A DNA stretch of 64,000 bases, taken from the NCBI GenBank assembly GCA_963699535.1, contig CAVOUJ010000037.1, positions 116,164 through 180,163 on the forward strand, read 5' to 3'. Positions 35,489 through 44,962 of this stretch are shown here, in pieces (position 1 is the first letter of the stretch; each line of letters opens with the position of its first letter). Source of the stretch: VBDM01 sp963699535 (GTDB lineage Bacteria > Pseudomonadota > Gammaproteobacteria > Burkholderiales > SG8-39). The position numbers and the translations under genes are program-made. The notes under the pieces are model-generated. The model searched no databases and was not told the origin of the DNA. It saw nothing but the letters and a program-made list of their open reading frames with translations.

Positions 35489-36295
35489 TGGGCGAGGAGA
35501 TCCCGACGGTACGATGGCGCGGGGAAATGAAACGGCACCGGTCCGTCGGGCTCGCCGTAGACGAACTGGTGCAGCGACGGAAGTCCCGCGGCGCGCACCT
35601 CGTCCGGCGTTCCGTGAAATTCGACTTTCCCCGCAGCCATGTAATAGACGTAATCGACCAATTCGAGGGCCTCAGCCACATCGTGGGTCACGACGATCGA
35701 GGTCGCGCCGAGCGAGTCGTTGAGCCTGCGGATGAGCTGTCCTATGACACCGAGTGAAATCGGGTCCAGTCCGGTGAAGGGCTCGTCGTACATCATCAGC
35801 ATCGGGTCGAGGGCGATCGATCGCGCCAGCGCGACGCGCCGCGCCATTCCCCCGGAAAGCTCGGCGGGCATGAGATCGGCGGCGCCGCGCAACCCCACCG
35901 CCTGCAGCTTCAGGAGCGTGAGGTTTCGGATCAAGGGTTCGGGCAGCTTCGTGTGCTCGCGCATCTGGAACGCGACGTTGTCGAACGAGGACATGTCGGT
36001 AAACAGGGCTCCGAACTGGAACAGCATCCCCATCTTGCGCCGTAGCGCTAGAAGCTCGTCGGAAGTGAGCTTGTTGACGACGCGGCCCGCGACGCGAATT
36101 TCGCCTCGGTCGGGAACCAGCGCCCCGCCGATCAGGCGCAGCAGTGTCGTTTTCCCGCACCCTGAAAGCCCCATGATGGCGACCACTTTGCCCTTGGGGA
36201 CGATCAGATTGATGTCCTTCAGGATTTCGCGCTCATCGTAGCCGAACCAGACGTTCTCGACTTCGACAAGGTTGCCTGTCCACGATGTCCCGCAC
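35485..36295 (-). CDS. mlaF: Mla phospholipid transporter ATPase; start region broken
   Basis: MlaF powers the Mla transporter. Walker A GLSGCGKTT, signature LSGGMARR and Walker B LMMYDEPFTGLDP are clear. Read strictly, the frame has no usable start upstream of GTG 36186, which would drop the first strand and the aromatic A-loop (NVWFGYDERE). If the extra C near 36274 is removed, GTG 36295 opens MRDIVDRNLVEVENVW and the gene becomes 270 whole codons, normal size. I therefore extend the gene to 36295 and infer a one-base error. Confidence 0.85.
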
Positions 36296-36418
36296 GGAAA
36301 ACGCGAAACGCGGATTCTAGCCCAGATTCCCGCGCGACATCCGCGCGGAGTATTTCCTGAAAGCGGGCTGCCTTTGCGCTATCATCGAAACCTCCTGGAG
36401 GATGCGCCTTTCCGTGAC

Positions 36419-37144
36419 ATGTCCGAGCCATTGGTTCGATTCCGTGGAGTGAGCAAGAGCTTCGGGCGCGCCGAGGTGCTGCGCGGATTCGATCTGGATA
36501 TTCCAGCGAGCCAGTGCGTGGGTTTAGCAGGGGTAAACGGCGCCGGCAAGACGACTTTGATCAGATGCCTGCTGGATTTCTGCGATATCGATTCGGGCGC
36601 GATCGAAGTTCACGGCATCGGGCACCGCCTGCCGAGGGCCCGCGCGCGCATCGCGTACCTGCCCGAGCGCTTCACCGCCCCTTATTTCCTGACCGGCCGC
36701 GAATTCACGGCGATGATGCTGCGGCTTTTCGGAGGCCGGTACGAGGAGGAGCGCGTGCGCGCAATGTTCGCCGATCTCGATCTGGATCCTTCTGCGCTCG
36801 ACAAACCGGTCCGCGCGTACTCCAAGGGCATGACGCAGAAGCTCGGGCTCGCCGCGTGCTTCCTTTCCGAGCGCGATTTGTACGTCCTCGACGAACCGAT
36901 GAGCGGACTGGACCCGAAGGCGCGCGCCCGGGCCAAGGACCTCATGCTGAAGCTCAAGTCGGAAGGGCGCACCCTGTTTTTCACTTCACATTCTCTCGCC
37001 GACGTCGAGGAGGTTTGCGACCTGCTTACGGTCCTGGACCGGGGCGGGCTCGCCTACAGCGGAGCACCGCTCGGCTTGTGCCAGCGCCACGGCGAAGCAT
37101 CGCTCGAACGCGCCTTTCTGAAATGCATCGAGGCCCATGCCTGA
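36419..37144 (+). CDS. ABC transporter ATP-binding protein, heads the pilus locus
   Basis: This 241-residue ATPase has Walker A GVNGAGKTT, an ABC signature in the unusual form YSKGMTQK, Walker B LYVLDEPMSGLDP and an H-loop TSHSLADVEE. This pattern (YSKGM) is typical of NatA/CcmA-type exporters that use ABC-2 permeases. No permease is adjacent; an orphan ABC-2-type permease lies at 53.4 kb at the other end of the pilus cluster and is the likely partner. The gene overlaps the regulator gene by 8 bases. ATG 36419 is used; an in-frame TTG upstream adds a non-homologous leader. Confidence 0.88.
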   Translation: MSEPLVRFRGVSKSFGRAEVLRGFDLDIPASQCVGLAGVNGAGKTTLIRCLLDFCDIDSGAIEVHGIGHRLPRARARIAYLPERFTAPYFLTGREFTAMMLRLFGGRYEEERVRAMFADLDLDPSALDKPVRAYSKGMTQKLGLAACFLSERDLYVLDEPMSGLDPKARARAKDLMLKLKSEGRTLFFTSHSLADVEEVCDLLTVLDRGGLAYSGAPLGLCQRHGEASLERAFLKCIEAHA

Positions 37145-38562
37145 AGCCGCCCGGCCCAGTCTGCTGATCGTCGACGACGATCCACTCATCACGGAGACGC
37201 TCTCCTACGCCCTCGGCAAGGATTTCGAGGTCATGGTAAGCGATTCGCGAGCGCACGCCGTGAGCCTGCTGCGACAACTCGACGAAGCACCGCAGCTCGC
37301 GCTCGTCGACCTTGGGCTTCCTCCGACGCCCCACCGACCCGACGAGGGCTTCCAGCTGATCAACGATCTGCTTGCCCATTCGCCAGCCATGAAGATCCTG
37401 GTGCTCTCCGGCCAGAACGACGCGGCCAACGCGCGGCACGCTCGTACGCTCGGCGCCGCCGAATTCGTCGCCAAACCCTGTGACGCGGAAACGTTGAAGA
37501 AGAGTCCTGATGCACGCGCTGCAGTTCCGCGCGGCCGAAATTTCGGGCGAGGGAGCCGACGCCGAGCCGCTGATCGGCAAGAGCCCAGCACTGCAGAAAC
37601 TGAAGAGCCAGATCAGCCAGTACGCGGATTCGCCCTTCCCCGCCCTGATCGAGGGCGAATCAGGGACCGGCAAGGAAGTGGTCGCGAACCTGCTGCGCCG
37701 GCTTTCCTTGCGGCGCACGAAGCCGTGGTTCGCGCTCAACTGCGCCGCGATCGCACCCACGCTGGTCGAGCCGACGCTCTTCGGCTACGCCAAGGGCGCC
37801 TTTACCGGCGCAACGCAGAACAAATCGGGCTATTTCGAGGACGCGAGCCGACGGCATGCTGTTTCTCGACGAGATCGGCGAGCTGCCGCTCGAGCTTCAA
37901 GCCAAGCTCCTGCGCGTGCTGGAGAACGGCGAGTTCCAGCGAGTCGGCGAAACGCAGCAGCGCTTCTCCCGCGCACGGGTGATCGCCGCCACCAATCGCG
38001 ACTTGCGCCAGGAAGTCAGAAAGGGGACGTTTCGCGCCGACCTGTATCACCGGCTGTCTGTATTCACGCTCGAAGTGCCGTCGCTGCGCGAGATGGACGA
38101 CGACCGCTCGCTGCTCCTCGATCACTACCGCAAGTTCTACGCGGCGCAGGCGAAGCTCGCGCCGTTTGCTCTCGACGAGGCGGCGCAAAAGGCCTGGCGC
38201 GCCTATCATTTCCCCGGCAACGTGCGCGAGCTGCGGAACATCGTCATCCGGCTGACGACCAAGTATCCCGGGCAGAAGCTGTCTCCCGCCGAACTCGAGC
38301 CCGAATTCGACCTCGAGAGTCGCGGACGGCGGCGAGCCCGGGCTGTCATCGGACCCCGGCACGCTCGTCGAACAGGCGCAGCGCCACCTTGCAGCGCGAC
38401 CGCGGCTTCAATCTCGACGAAATGCTCAAGGCCTGGGAGCAGGGCTACATCGAGGCGGCCATGAAACTGACGCGAGGCAACGTCAGTCAGGCGGCCAAGA
38501 TGCTCGGCATCAACCGCACGACACTTTATTCCCGCATGGAATCGCTGCAAAAGCAGCCATAG
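37137..38562 (+). CDS. sigma54-dependent response regulator (NtrC/PrsR type), four apparent frameshifts
   Basis: This activator should drive sigma54 promoters when phosphorylated. The receiver domain (LLIVDDDPLITETL, ALVDLGLPP with the phospho-Asp, VLSGQND, FVAKP) resembles PrsR-type regulators. The AAA+ core has Walker A GESGTGKE, the sigma54 contact loop GAFTGA and Walker B LFLDEIGELP. A Fis-type helix-turn-helix ends it (QAAKMLGINRTTLYSRM). Extra bases near 37503, 37849, 38322 and 38390 must be skipped; the result is exactly 474 codons. It overlaps the ABC ATPase gene and probably pairs with the sensor kinase at 51.4-53.2 kb. Confidence 0.9.
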
Positions 38563-38589
38563 GCCCGAAGGCCGGCGGGCAAGGAACCG

Positions 38590-40095
38590 ATGTATCTGGA
38601 CCATTTCGGGCTGAGGGAAGCCCCCTTTCGCATCACGCCCCACACGGATTTCTTCTTTCAGGGCGCCAATCGCGGCGCGACGCTCGAGGCGCTGCTCTAC
38701 GCGATCACCCACGACGAGGGCATCGTCAAGGTTTCCGGCGAGGTCGGCAGCGGAAAGACCATGCTGTGCCGCGTGCTCATGGAGCGGCTGCCGTCCACGG
38801 TCGAGACCATCTATCTCGCCAACCCGTCGCTGTCGCGCGACGAGATCCTCTTCGCGATCGGCGACGAGCTCAAGCTGGAGCTGGACAAGGGGCGCATGAC
38901 GCGCGTCCTGCGCGCGCTGCAGGATCACCTCATCAGGCTCTTCGGCGAGGGCCGGCGGGTGGTAGTGCTGATCGACGAAGCGCACGCGATGCCCGACGAA
39001 TCGCTCGAGGAGATACGGCTCCTCTCGAACCTCGAGTCGAACCGCCACAAGCTGCTGCAGATGGTGCTGTTCGGACAGCCGGAACTCGACGAGCACCTGA
39101 GCACCGACGGCATGCGGCAGCTGAAGGAGCGCATCACGCACAGCTTTCGCCTCGAGCCGCTGGTGCGCAGCGACATCGACAGCTACATCGATTTTCGCAT
39201 GCGTGCAGCGGGCTACCGCGGACCCAGGGTGTTCAATCCGGGGGCCGTGAAGCTCATCGCGACGGTGTCGCAGGGACTCACTCGCCGGGTCAATATCCTC
39301 GCCGACAAGGCGCTGCTCGCAGCCTTCGCGCAGGGCGTCCACGCCGTCACCGAAAAGGAAGTGAAGAAAGCCGCACGGGACTCCGAGTTCTATCGGTCGA
39401 AGACCGGCCTGCAGAAGCTCCAGGTCGGCGCGGCGGCCCTCGCCGCGGGCCTCGCGCTCGGCTGGGGAGCGACCGCTCTGCTCTCGGGCAACAGGTCGCC
39501 CATTGCCGCTGGGTCGGTCCCGCAACCCGCGATAACGACGGCGAGGGTATCGCCGAGCGCGGTCGCCGCGAGCGCTCCCGTGTCGCCAGGCTCGCCCGCA
39601 AACGCCGGCGCGGCCGCTCGAGCCCCGGTTTCCCCACCCGCCCAAGCTCCTGCCGCGGCCGGAAACGATGCCACACGGGCCACGCTCACCGCGACATCGG
39701 CTGCAGCCGGCGCTCAAGATCCCGGGTCCGCCCCGACGTCCGGGCCGGCTCCGCCCGAGCGTGGCAAGCTCGCCCGGGAGCGTTTTGAGGCAGCCCAGCG
39801 CTGGCTGCCCGGGGAGCCTGGGGATCGTTATGCGATTCAGATGGTTACGGTCAGTTCCGAGCAGCTGGGCTTGCTGGAAGATTTCTTGCTTAAGGCTTCC
39901 AAGGTATTGCCGATGGGCGGGGTCTACATCTACAGCGTGAAGATCAACAACCAGCAGCACTATCGGGTCGCCTATGGCTCTTATGCGACCCAAGCCGAGG
40001 CGCAGGAAGCGATCAAGAACCTGCCCCCGTCGCTTGCCGTGTACCGGCCTTACACCCGAAGCGTGGAGCGAATGCGCAGTCAGAATCGCCAGTGA
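38590..40095 (+). CDS. MshM/ExeA-like AAA ATPase fused to a SPOR domain
   Basis: The 501-residue protein has a cytosolic AAA domain with the family start YLDHFGLREAPF, Walker A GEVGSGKT (about residues 50-57) and Walker B VVVLIDEAH. A single membrane helix follows at about residues 275-293, then a long Ala/Pro/Ser-rich periplasmic linker and a C-terminal SPOR-type domain (about 410-495, YAIQMVTVSS to YRVAYGSYATQAEAQEAI). ExeA/MshM proteins help place secretins across peptidoglycan; here the SPOR domain would do the glycan binding. It is the first pilus structural gene after the regulator. Confidence 0.88.
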   Translation: MYLDHFGLREAPFRITPHTDFFFQGANRGATLEALLYAITHDEGIVKVSGEVGSGKTMLCRVLMERLPSTVETIYLANPSLSRDEILFAIGDELKLELDKGRMTRVLRALQDHLIRLFGEGRRVVVLIDEAHAMPDESLEEIRLLSNLESNRHKLLQMVLFGQPELDEHLSTDGMRQLKERITHSFRLEPLVRSDIDSYIDFRMRAAGYRGPRVFNPGAVKLIATVSQGLTRRVNILADKALLAAFAQGVHAVTEKEVKKAARDSEFYRSKTGLQKLQVGAAALAAGLALGWGATALLSGNRSPIAAGSVPQPAITTARVSPSAVAASAPVSPGSPANAGAAARAPVSPPAQAPAAAGNDATRATLTATSAAAGAQDPGSAPTSGPAPPERGKLARERFEAAQRWLPGEPGDRYAIQMVTVSSEQLGLLEDFLLKASKVLPMGGVYIYSVKINNQQHYRVAYGSYATQAEAQEAIKNLPPSLAVYRPYTRSVERMRSQNRQ

Positions 40096-40153
40096 CCAAA
40101 GGCCTGCGGCTCGCTGAAGGTTTAGCTTCTTAAATCAGTTTGTTACGGGGTAC

Positions 40154-40162
40154 TGTTATACT
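40154..40162 (+). promoter_or_regulatory. extended -10 promoter before the secretin gene
   Basis: TGTTATACT combines an extended -10 TG with TATACT. The expected start at about 40169 leaves a leader of about 25 bases to ATG 40194. No clear -35 is seen, as is allowed for extended -10 promoters. Confidence 0.45.
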
Positions 40163-40193
40163 CTCGCGAGCAGTCACGGACCGTCGGACAAGA

Positions 40194-41900
40194 ATGAGAT
40201 CGGAGGGCACCTTGCGACGCATATCGTCGGCAGCTTTCGCGCTCGTGCTCGGGGCGTGCGCCCATGCGCCGATCGAGCCATCGGATACCCACTTTCGGGT
40301 CGAGGAGGCTGAGCCTTCCGGAACCGTCCCGGATCCCGTGCAAATCTCGACGGTTCTGCCCAAGCCCAAGCCTGCGCAACGGCCCGAGACCTACAGCGTC
40401 GTCGTCAACGCGGTCAAGGTGCAGGAGCTGCTGTTTGCCCTCGCCCGCGACGCCAAGCTGAACATCGACGTTCATTCCGGGATCAGCGGCACGGTCACGC
40501 TGAATGCGATCGACCAGACTTTGCCGCAGCTCTTGTCGCGTATTTCCAGGCAGGTCGAGATGCGCTGGGAGCTGGACGGCCCGAATCTCGTCGTGATGCC
40601 CGACACTCCGTACCTGCGCAGCTACCGGATCGATTACCTCAACATGGAGCGCCTCGCTACCGGTACCGTGGGGGTTTCTTCGCAGATCGGGTCCGGGACC
40701 GGAGCGGCCGGCGGTACAGGCGGCGGGGCTGCATCCACCGCGGGGGCCGGCAATGCTTCCAGCGCCACCGTCAACAGCAAGTCGGACAACAAGTTCTGGC
40801 CGACGCTCGAGCGCAACATCAGGGACATCCTCCGCGAGTCGGGCGGAGCGCCCGCGGGAGGAGCCCCTCCCGCTCCCGGAGCTCCTCCCGCGGCGGGCGG
40901 CCCCACCTCCGTCATCGTCAACGCGGAGTCGGGCATCATCATCGTCCGGGCGACCTCGAGGCAGCATGAAAAGATCCAGGAATTTATCGATCAGGTGCTG
41001 ACGAGCGCCAAGCGCCAGGTGCTGATCGAGGCCACGATCGCCGAAGTGCAGCTGAGCAACCAGTATCAGCAGGGGATCGACTGGACCGCCTTGCGCACCC
41101 GCGGCGCGACGACGGTCACGGGAACGCAGGTCACCGGAGGCAACCTCCCCAGTACGGCGGGGGTAGTTGGGAACATCTTTTCGCTCGCCGTCAATAGCAC
41201 GAACATTTCCGGCATGCTCCAGCTGCTCGAATCCTTCGGCAACGTGCGCGTGCTCTCGAGCCCCAAGCTGTCCGTGCTCAACAACCAGACGGCGCTGTTG
41301 CGGGTCGTGGACAACATTGTCTACTTCACCGTGCAGGTGACCGCCGTTGCGGGGACCGTGCAACAACAGTCTACCGTCGCAACCAATACGACCCCCACGA
41401 CCGCGTCGGTGGGATTCGTGATGAACGTCACGCCCCAGATCGCCGAGGACGATACGATTCTCCTGAACGTCAGGCCCACGACGACTCGCTTCGTGAAGTT
41501 TGTGAACGACCCCAATCCCATTTTCGTGCCTCTGCCGGGCCAGCCGACCCCTCCCCAGAACCAGGTCCCCCAGCTGCGCATGCGCGAAATGGAGTCGCTG
41601 ATCAAGGTCAACAGCGGCCAGATCGCGGTGCTCGGGGGGCTGATCGAGGATTCGCTCAACGACGTCGAGGACACGATTCCGATCGTCAATTCCATTCCGA
41701 TCATCGGCTGGTTCTTCAGCTCGCGCACCCGCAACAACTCGAAGACCGAGCTCGTCATCTTCATTCGCCCGATCGTGGTGAAGGATGCGAGCATCGACGG
41801 CGACTTTCGCGCCTTCCGCAACATGATTCCGGGCGAAGACTTCATGTCGCGGCCCAACCCCGGCAAGGGAACGTCGATCTTCGGCGGTGGATCGAAATGA
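40194..41900 (+). CDS. mshL: MSHA-type pilus secretin
   Basis: MshL-type secretins form the outer-membrane pore for the pilus. From ATG 40194 the product is 568 residues and begins as a lipoprotein (LVLGAC lipobox). An N-terminal STN-like domain (about 65-150) is followed by a Gly/Ala/Pro-rich low-complexity stretch, N domains (IQEFIDQVLTSAKRQVLIEA) and the secretin core with the signature LIKVNSGQIAVLGGLIEDS and VPIVNSIPIIGWFF-like IPIVNSIPIIGWFF. Its stop overlaps the next start (ATGA). Confidence 0.93.
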   Translation: MRSEGTLRRISSAAFALVLGACAHAPIEPSDTHFRVEEAEPSGTVPDPVQISTVLPKPKPAQRPETYSVVVNAVKVQELLFALARDAKLNIDVHSGISGTVTLNAIDQTLPQLLSRISRQVEMRWELDGPNLVVMPDTPYLRSYRIDYLNMERLATGTVGVSSQIGSGTGAAGGTGGGAASTAGAGNASSATVNSKSDNKFWPTLERNIRDILRESGGAPAGGAPPAPGAPPAAGGPTSVIVNAESGIIIVRATSRQHEKIQEFIDQVLTSAKRQVLIEATIAEVQLSNQYQQGIDWTALRTRGATTVTGTQVTGGNLPSTAGVVGNIFSLAVNSTNISGMLQLLESFGNVRVLSSPKLSVLNNQTALLRVVDNIVYFTVQVTAVAGTVQQQSTVATNTTPTTASVGFVMNVTPQIAEDDTILLNVRPTTTRFVKFVNDPNPIFVPLPGQPTPPQNQVPQLRMREMESLIKVNSGQIAVLGGLIEDSLNDVEDTIPIVNSIPIIGWFFSSRTRNNSKTELVIFIRPIVVKDASIDGDFRAFRNMIPGEDFMSRPNPGKGTSIFGGGSK

Positions 41901-43189
41901 GCCTGCTCCTCGAAGCGCTGAAGAAGGCCGAGCTTGCCAAGCAGGCGGCGAAAGCGGAGTCGCCGACGGCAGAGCCCTCAGCTGAAGAGCCCACGGTCGT
42001 CACGCGCGAGAAACTGCCGGACATCACACAGCCGCTGGAAATCCTGAGCGACGACCTGCCGTCCTCGGGCCCGAGCGCGCCGGACTCGCGAGCCGCACCT
42101 GCCGAGCGCGCCGCGCCGGCACGGGAGCCCCCGCGCTACGAAAGCGTGGGAGCCCGCCCCGCCGAGCGCGCCCAGGCGCAACAGCTCTTCGAGGCAAAGG
42201 AGATGGATTACAACCCCCGCCGGCCGTTCTATATCACCGTGTCCGCGCTCGTGTTGATCGGGGCGTGTTATGGCGGCTACGTCTGGTGGCAAATGCAGCC
42301 GAAGTACAGCTACGCGGTCGCGCCGGCGCAGCCGCGTCCCGCCGAGACTGCGCCGCCCGCGGGGCCGCCGGCCCCGGCAGCAGCGGCGCCCACTCTGGCG
42401 AAGCCTGCTCCGGCAGCGGCTCCCGTTCCGGCAACGCCCGCTCCCGCGGCGAAGGCACCCGCCGCGCCCGCGGCCGTGGCCACAATCGCTCCGATCCAGC
42501 CGGCGCGACCGCCGCGTCCCAAGCCCGCCGCATCCCGGTCCGAAATGCCTGCCGAGCCGGCCCAGCCCGCGCCGCGCGCCGCGGAGACCCTTCCCGCGAT
42601 CGCGGTCAGCGCTCCGGCGCTCGCGATCGATCCCGCCCTCGAACAGGGCTATGAGGCTCTCCAGAAGAACGACCTCGCCGCCGCGCGCCAGGCTTACCAA
42701 AGAGCGCTCGCGCGCGAGCCGACCAGCCGCGACGCGCTCCTCGGGCTCGCTGCCATCGACGTGCGCAGCGGCCAGCTCGACTCGGCGGAGTCCCGCTACG
42801 CGAAGCTGCTCGAGACGGACCCGCGCGACGCGACTGCGCTGGCGGGCCTCATGTCGCTGCGAGGCCAGCTCGACCCACTGACTTCCGAGAGCCGGCTGAA
42901 GAGTCTGCTTGCAACTCACCCCGACTCGGCGCCCTTGCACTTTTCCCTGGGCAACCGGTACGCGCAGCAATCGCGCTGGAGCGAGGCTCAAGGCGCGTAT
43001 TTCAAGGCCTACTCGGTCGATCCGGAAAACGCCGACTATGCGTTCAATCTCGCTGTGAGCCTCGATCGCCTGCACCAGAAGAATCTCGCGCTCGATTACT
43101 ACCAGCGCGCGCTCGCCCTCGCCGGCAAGCGCTCGGCGAGTTTCAACGTGGCGCAGGCTCGCACTCGCGTGCAGGAACTGAGCCGATAG
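41897..43189 (+). CDS. mshN: MshN-like TPR protein with membrane anchor
   Basis: The 430-residue protein begins MSLLLEALKKAE, a start shared by MshN and GspB-like proteins. A single helix lies at about residues 113-133 (YITVSALVLIGACYGGYVWW), followed by a very Ala/Pro-rich linker and five or so TPR-like repeats at the C-terminus (YEALQKNDLAAARQAYQRAL and later copies). The gene is coupled to mshL by overlap. A scaffold role between inner membrane and secretin is inferred from position. Confidence 0.85.
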   Translation: MSLLLEALKKAELAKQAAKAESPTAEPSAEEPTVVTREKLPDITQPLEILSDDLPSSGPSAPDSRAAPAERAAPAREPPRYESVGARPAERAQAQQLFEAKEMDYNPRRPFYITVSALVLIGACYGGYVWWQMQPKYSYAVAPAQPRPAETAPPAGPPAPAAAAPTLAKPAPAAAPVPATPAPAAKAPAAPAAVATIAPIQPARPPRPKPAASRSEMPAEPAQPAPRAAETLPAIAVSAPALAIDPALEQGYEALQKNDLAAARQAYQRALAREPTSRDALLGLAAIDVRSGQLDSAESRYAKLLETDPRDATALAGLMSLRGQLDPLTSESRLKSLLATHPDSAPLHFSLGNRYAQQSRWSEAQGAYFKAYSVDPENADYAFNLAVSLDRLHQKNLALDYYQRALALAGKRSASFNVAQARTRVQELSR

Positions 43190-43196
43190 CCCCCGG

Positions 43197-44924
43197 ATGA
43201 GCTCTGCCCGTCTCAGCGCCCAGGCGGTCGCTCCGCAGGCGAAGCGCCACATCGGTCAGATCCTGATCTCGCAGGGGATCCTCACCGAGGATCAGCTGCG
43301 GATCGCGCTCCTCGAACAGCTCAAGACTCATCAGCCGGTCGGCAAGCTCCTCGTCCAGCTGGGCTTCGTGTCCGAGGCGACGCTGCGCGACGCCTTGTCC
43401 GAAAAGCTCGGGCTGACCAGCGTCGATCTCGCGCAAATCGTCGTGGACGCGATGGCACTCAAGCTCGTGCCGCGCGAATTCGCCAAGCGCCACAACATCT
43501 TCCCGGTCGCGCTCGACCGCGAAGCGCGCAAGCTCATCCTGGCGATCGCCGACATCAGCAACATCGTCGCCCTCGACCAGGTACGCGCGCAGCTGCGCGG
43601 CGAGTTCACGCTGGAGATGCGGCTCGCGGGCGAAGGAGAAATCGTCCGCGCGATCGACCAGTACTATGGGCACGATTTCTCGATCGACGGCATCCTGCAC
43701 GAAATCGAAACCGGCGAGCTCGACTACCAGAGCCTGCAGGCCTCCGGCGACGCGTATTCGCAGCCGGTCGTGCGGCTCATCTCGGCGCTGCTTGCCGACG
43801 CGGTCGAGCGAAGCGCCTCGGACATCCACTTCGAGCCCGAGCAGAGCTTCCTGCGCATCCGCTACCGCATCGACGGCGTCCTTCGCCAGATCCGCTCGCT
43901 GCACAAGACCTACTGGCCGGCGATGGCGGTGCGCATCAAGGTGATGGCGAAGATGAACATCGCCGAAACCCGGGCGCCACAGGACGGCCGCATCTCACTG
44001 ATGCTGACGGGCCGCGCCGTCGATTTTCGCGTGTCCTCGCAGGCAACCACCCACGGCGAGAACATCGTGCTGCGCATCCTCGATCGGCAGAAGGGGATTG
44101 TCCCGCTGGACGGCTTGGGGCTCGAAGCGGGCCAGCTTCAGCTTCTCAAGAAGATGATCGCCCGCCCCGAGGGCATCATCCTCGTGACCGGCCCCACCGG
44201 CAGCGGCAAGACGACGACGCTCTATTCGGTGCTCAACCACATCAACAGCGACGGCCTCAACATCATGACGCTCGAGGATCCGGTCGAGTACCCCATGACG
44301 CTGATCCGCCAGACTTCGGTCAACGAGGCGGCAAAGATGGATTTCGGCAACGGCATCCGCTCGCTCATGCGGCAGGACCCGGATGTGATCCTGGTGGGCG
44401 AGGTCCGCGACGAAGACACCGCCACCATGGCGTTTCGCGCCGCGATGACCGGCCACCAGGTGTATTCGACCCTGCACACCAATTCCGCCGTCGGCGCGGT
44501 ACCGCGGCTCCTCGATATCGGCATCGTCCCGGACATTCTCGCCGGGAACATCATCGGCGTGGTCGCACAGCGCCTGGTCCGCAGGCTCTGCAAGCACTGC
44601 AGGCAGGCGCACAAGGCCACCGCGGGCGAATGCACCATGCTGGGCGCGCCGGCCGAGCGCCCGCCCATGCTGTACCGCGCGGTCGGCTGCGACCAGTGCG
44701 ACTATCAAGGCTATCGCGGCCGCATGGCTATCATCGAAATCCTGAAGATGGACGGCGATCTCGACGAGCTGGTCGCCCGGCGCGCCAGCGCCCGGGAGCT
44801 GCAGAAGATGGCCGTGTCCAAGGGCTTTCGCACGCTGGCCGACGACGGCGCCCGCCGCGTGCTCGATGGCTCGACCGCGCTCGATGAGCTGATGCGCGTG
44901 GTCGACCTTACCGACCGGATGTAG
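43197..44924 (+). CDS. mshE: pilus extension ATPase with MshEN c-di-GMP-type domain
   Basis: MshE-type GspE/PilB ATPases power pilus assembly. The N-terminal part has two tandem MshEN-like motifs (RHIGQILISQGILTEDQL and PVGKLLVQLGFVSEATL), a domain known in MshE to bind cyclic di-GMP. The ATPase core has Walker A GPTGSGKTTT (Lys near residue 338), Asp box GEVRDEDTA and a zinc tetra-Cys (CKHC and CDQC). Length is 575 residues, normal for the family. It follows mshN by 7 bases. Confidence 0.93.
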   Translation: MSSARLSAQAVAPQAKRHIGQILISQGILTEDQLRIALLEQLKTHQPVGKLLVQLGFVSEATLRDALSEKLGLTSVDLAQIVVDAMALKLVPREFAKRHNIFPVALDREARKLILAIADISNIVALDQVRAQLRGEFTLEMRLAGEGEIVRAIDQYYGHDFSIDGILHEIETGELDYQSLQASGDAYSQPVVRLISALLADAVERSASDIHFEPEQSFLRIRYRIDGVLRQIRSLHKTYWPAMAVRIKVMAKMNIAETRAPQDGRISLMLTGRAVDFRVSSQATTHGENIVLRILDRQKGIVPLDGLGLEAGQLQLLKKMIARPEGIILVTGPTGSGKTTTLYSVLNHINSDGLNIMTLEDPVEYPMTLIRQTSVNEAAKMDFGNGIRSLMRQDPDVILVGEVRDEDTATMAFRAAMTGHQVYSTLHTNSAVGAVPRLLDIGIVPDILAGNIIGVVAQRLVRRLCKHCRQAHKATAGECTMLGAPAERPPMLYRAVGCDQCDYQGYRGRMAIIEILKMDGDLDELVARRASARELQKMAVSKGFRTLADDGARRVLDGSTALDELMRVVDLTDRM

Positions 44925-44932
44925 CCTAAAGT

Positions 44933-44950
44933 CCGGCGCGATCGCGCCGG
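44933..44950. repeat. perfect 18-base palindrome between mshE and mshG
   Basis: CCGGCGCGATCGCGCCGG lies 8 bases after the mshE stop and about 12 bases before mshG. As RNA it can form a tight stem, but no T run follows, so it is not a typical terminator. Confidence 0.8.
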
Positions 44951-44962
44951 CGAGGGAATCGA

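Noticed and set aside
36187..36295. GTG 36186 as the real mlaF start
   Set aside because: It would remove the conserved A-loop and first strand just upstream (NVWFGYDERE), which are clearly coded in the same frame.
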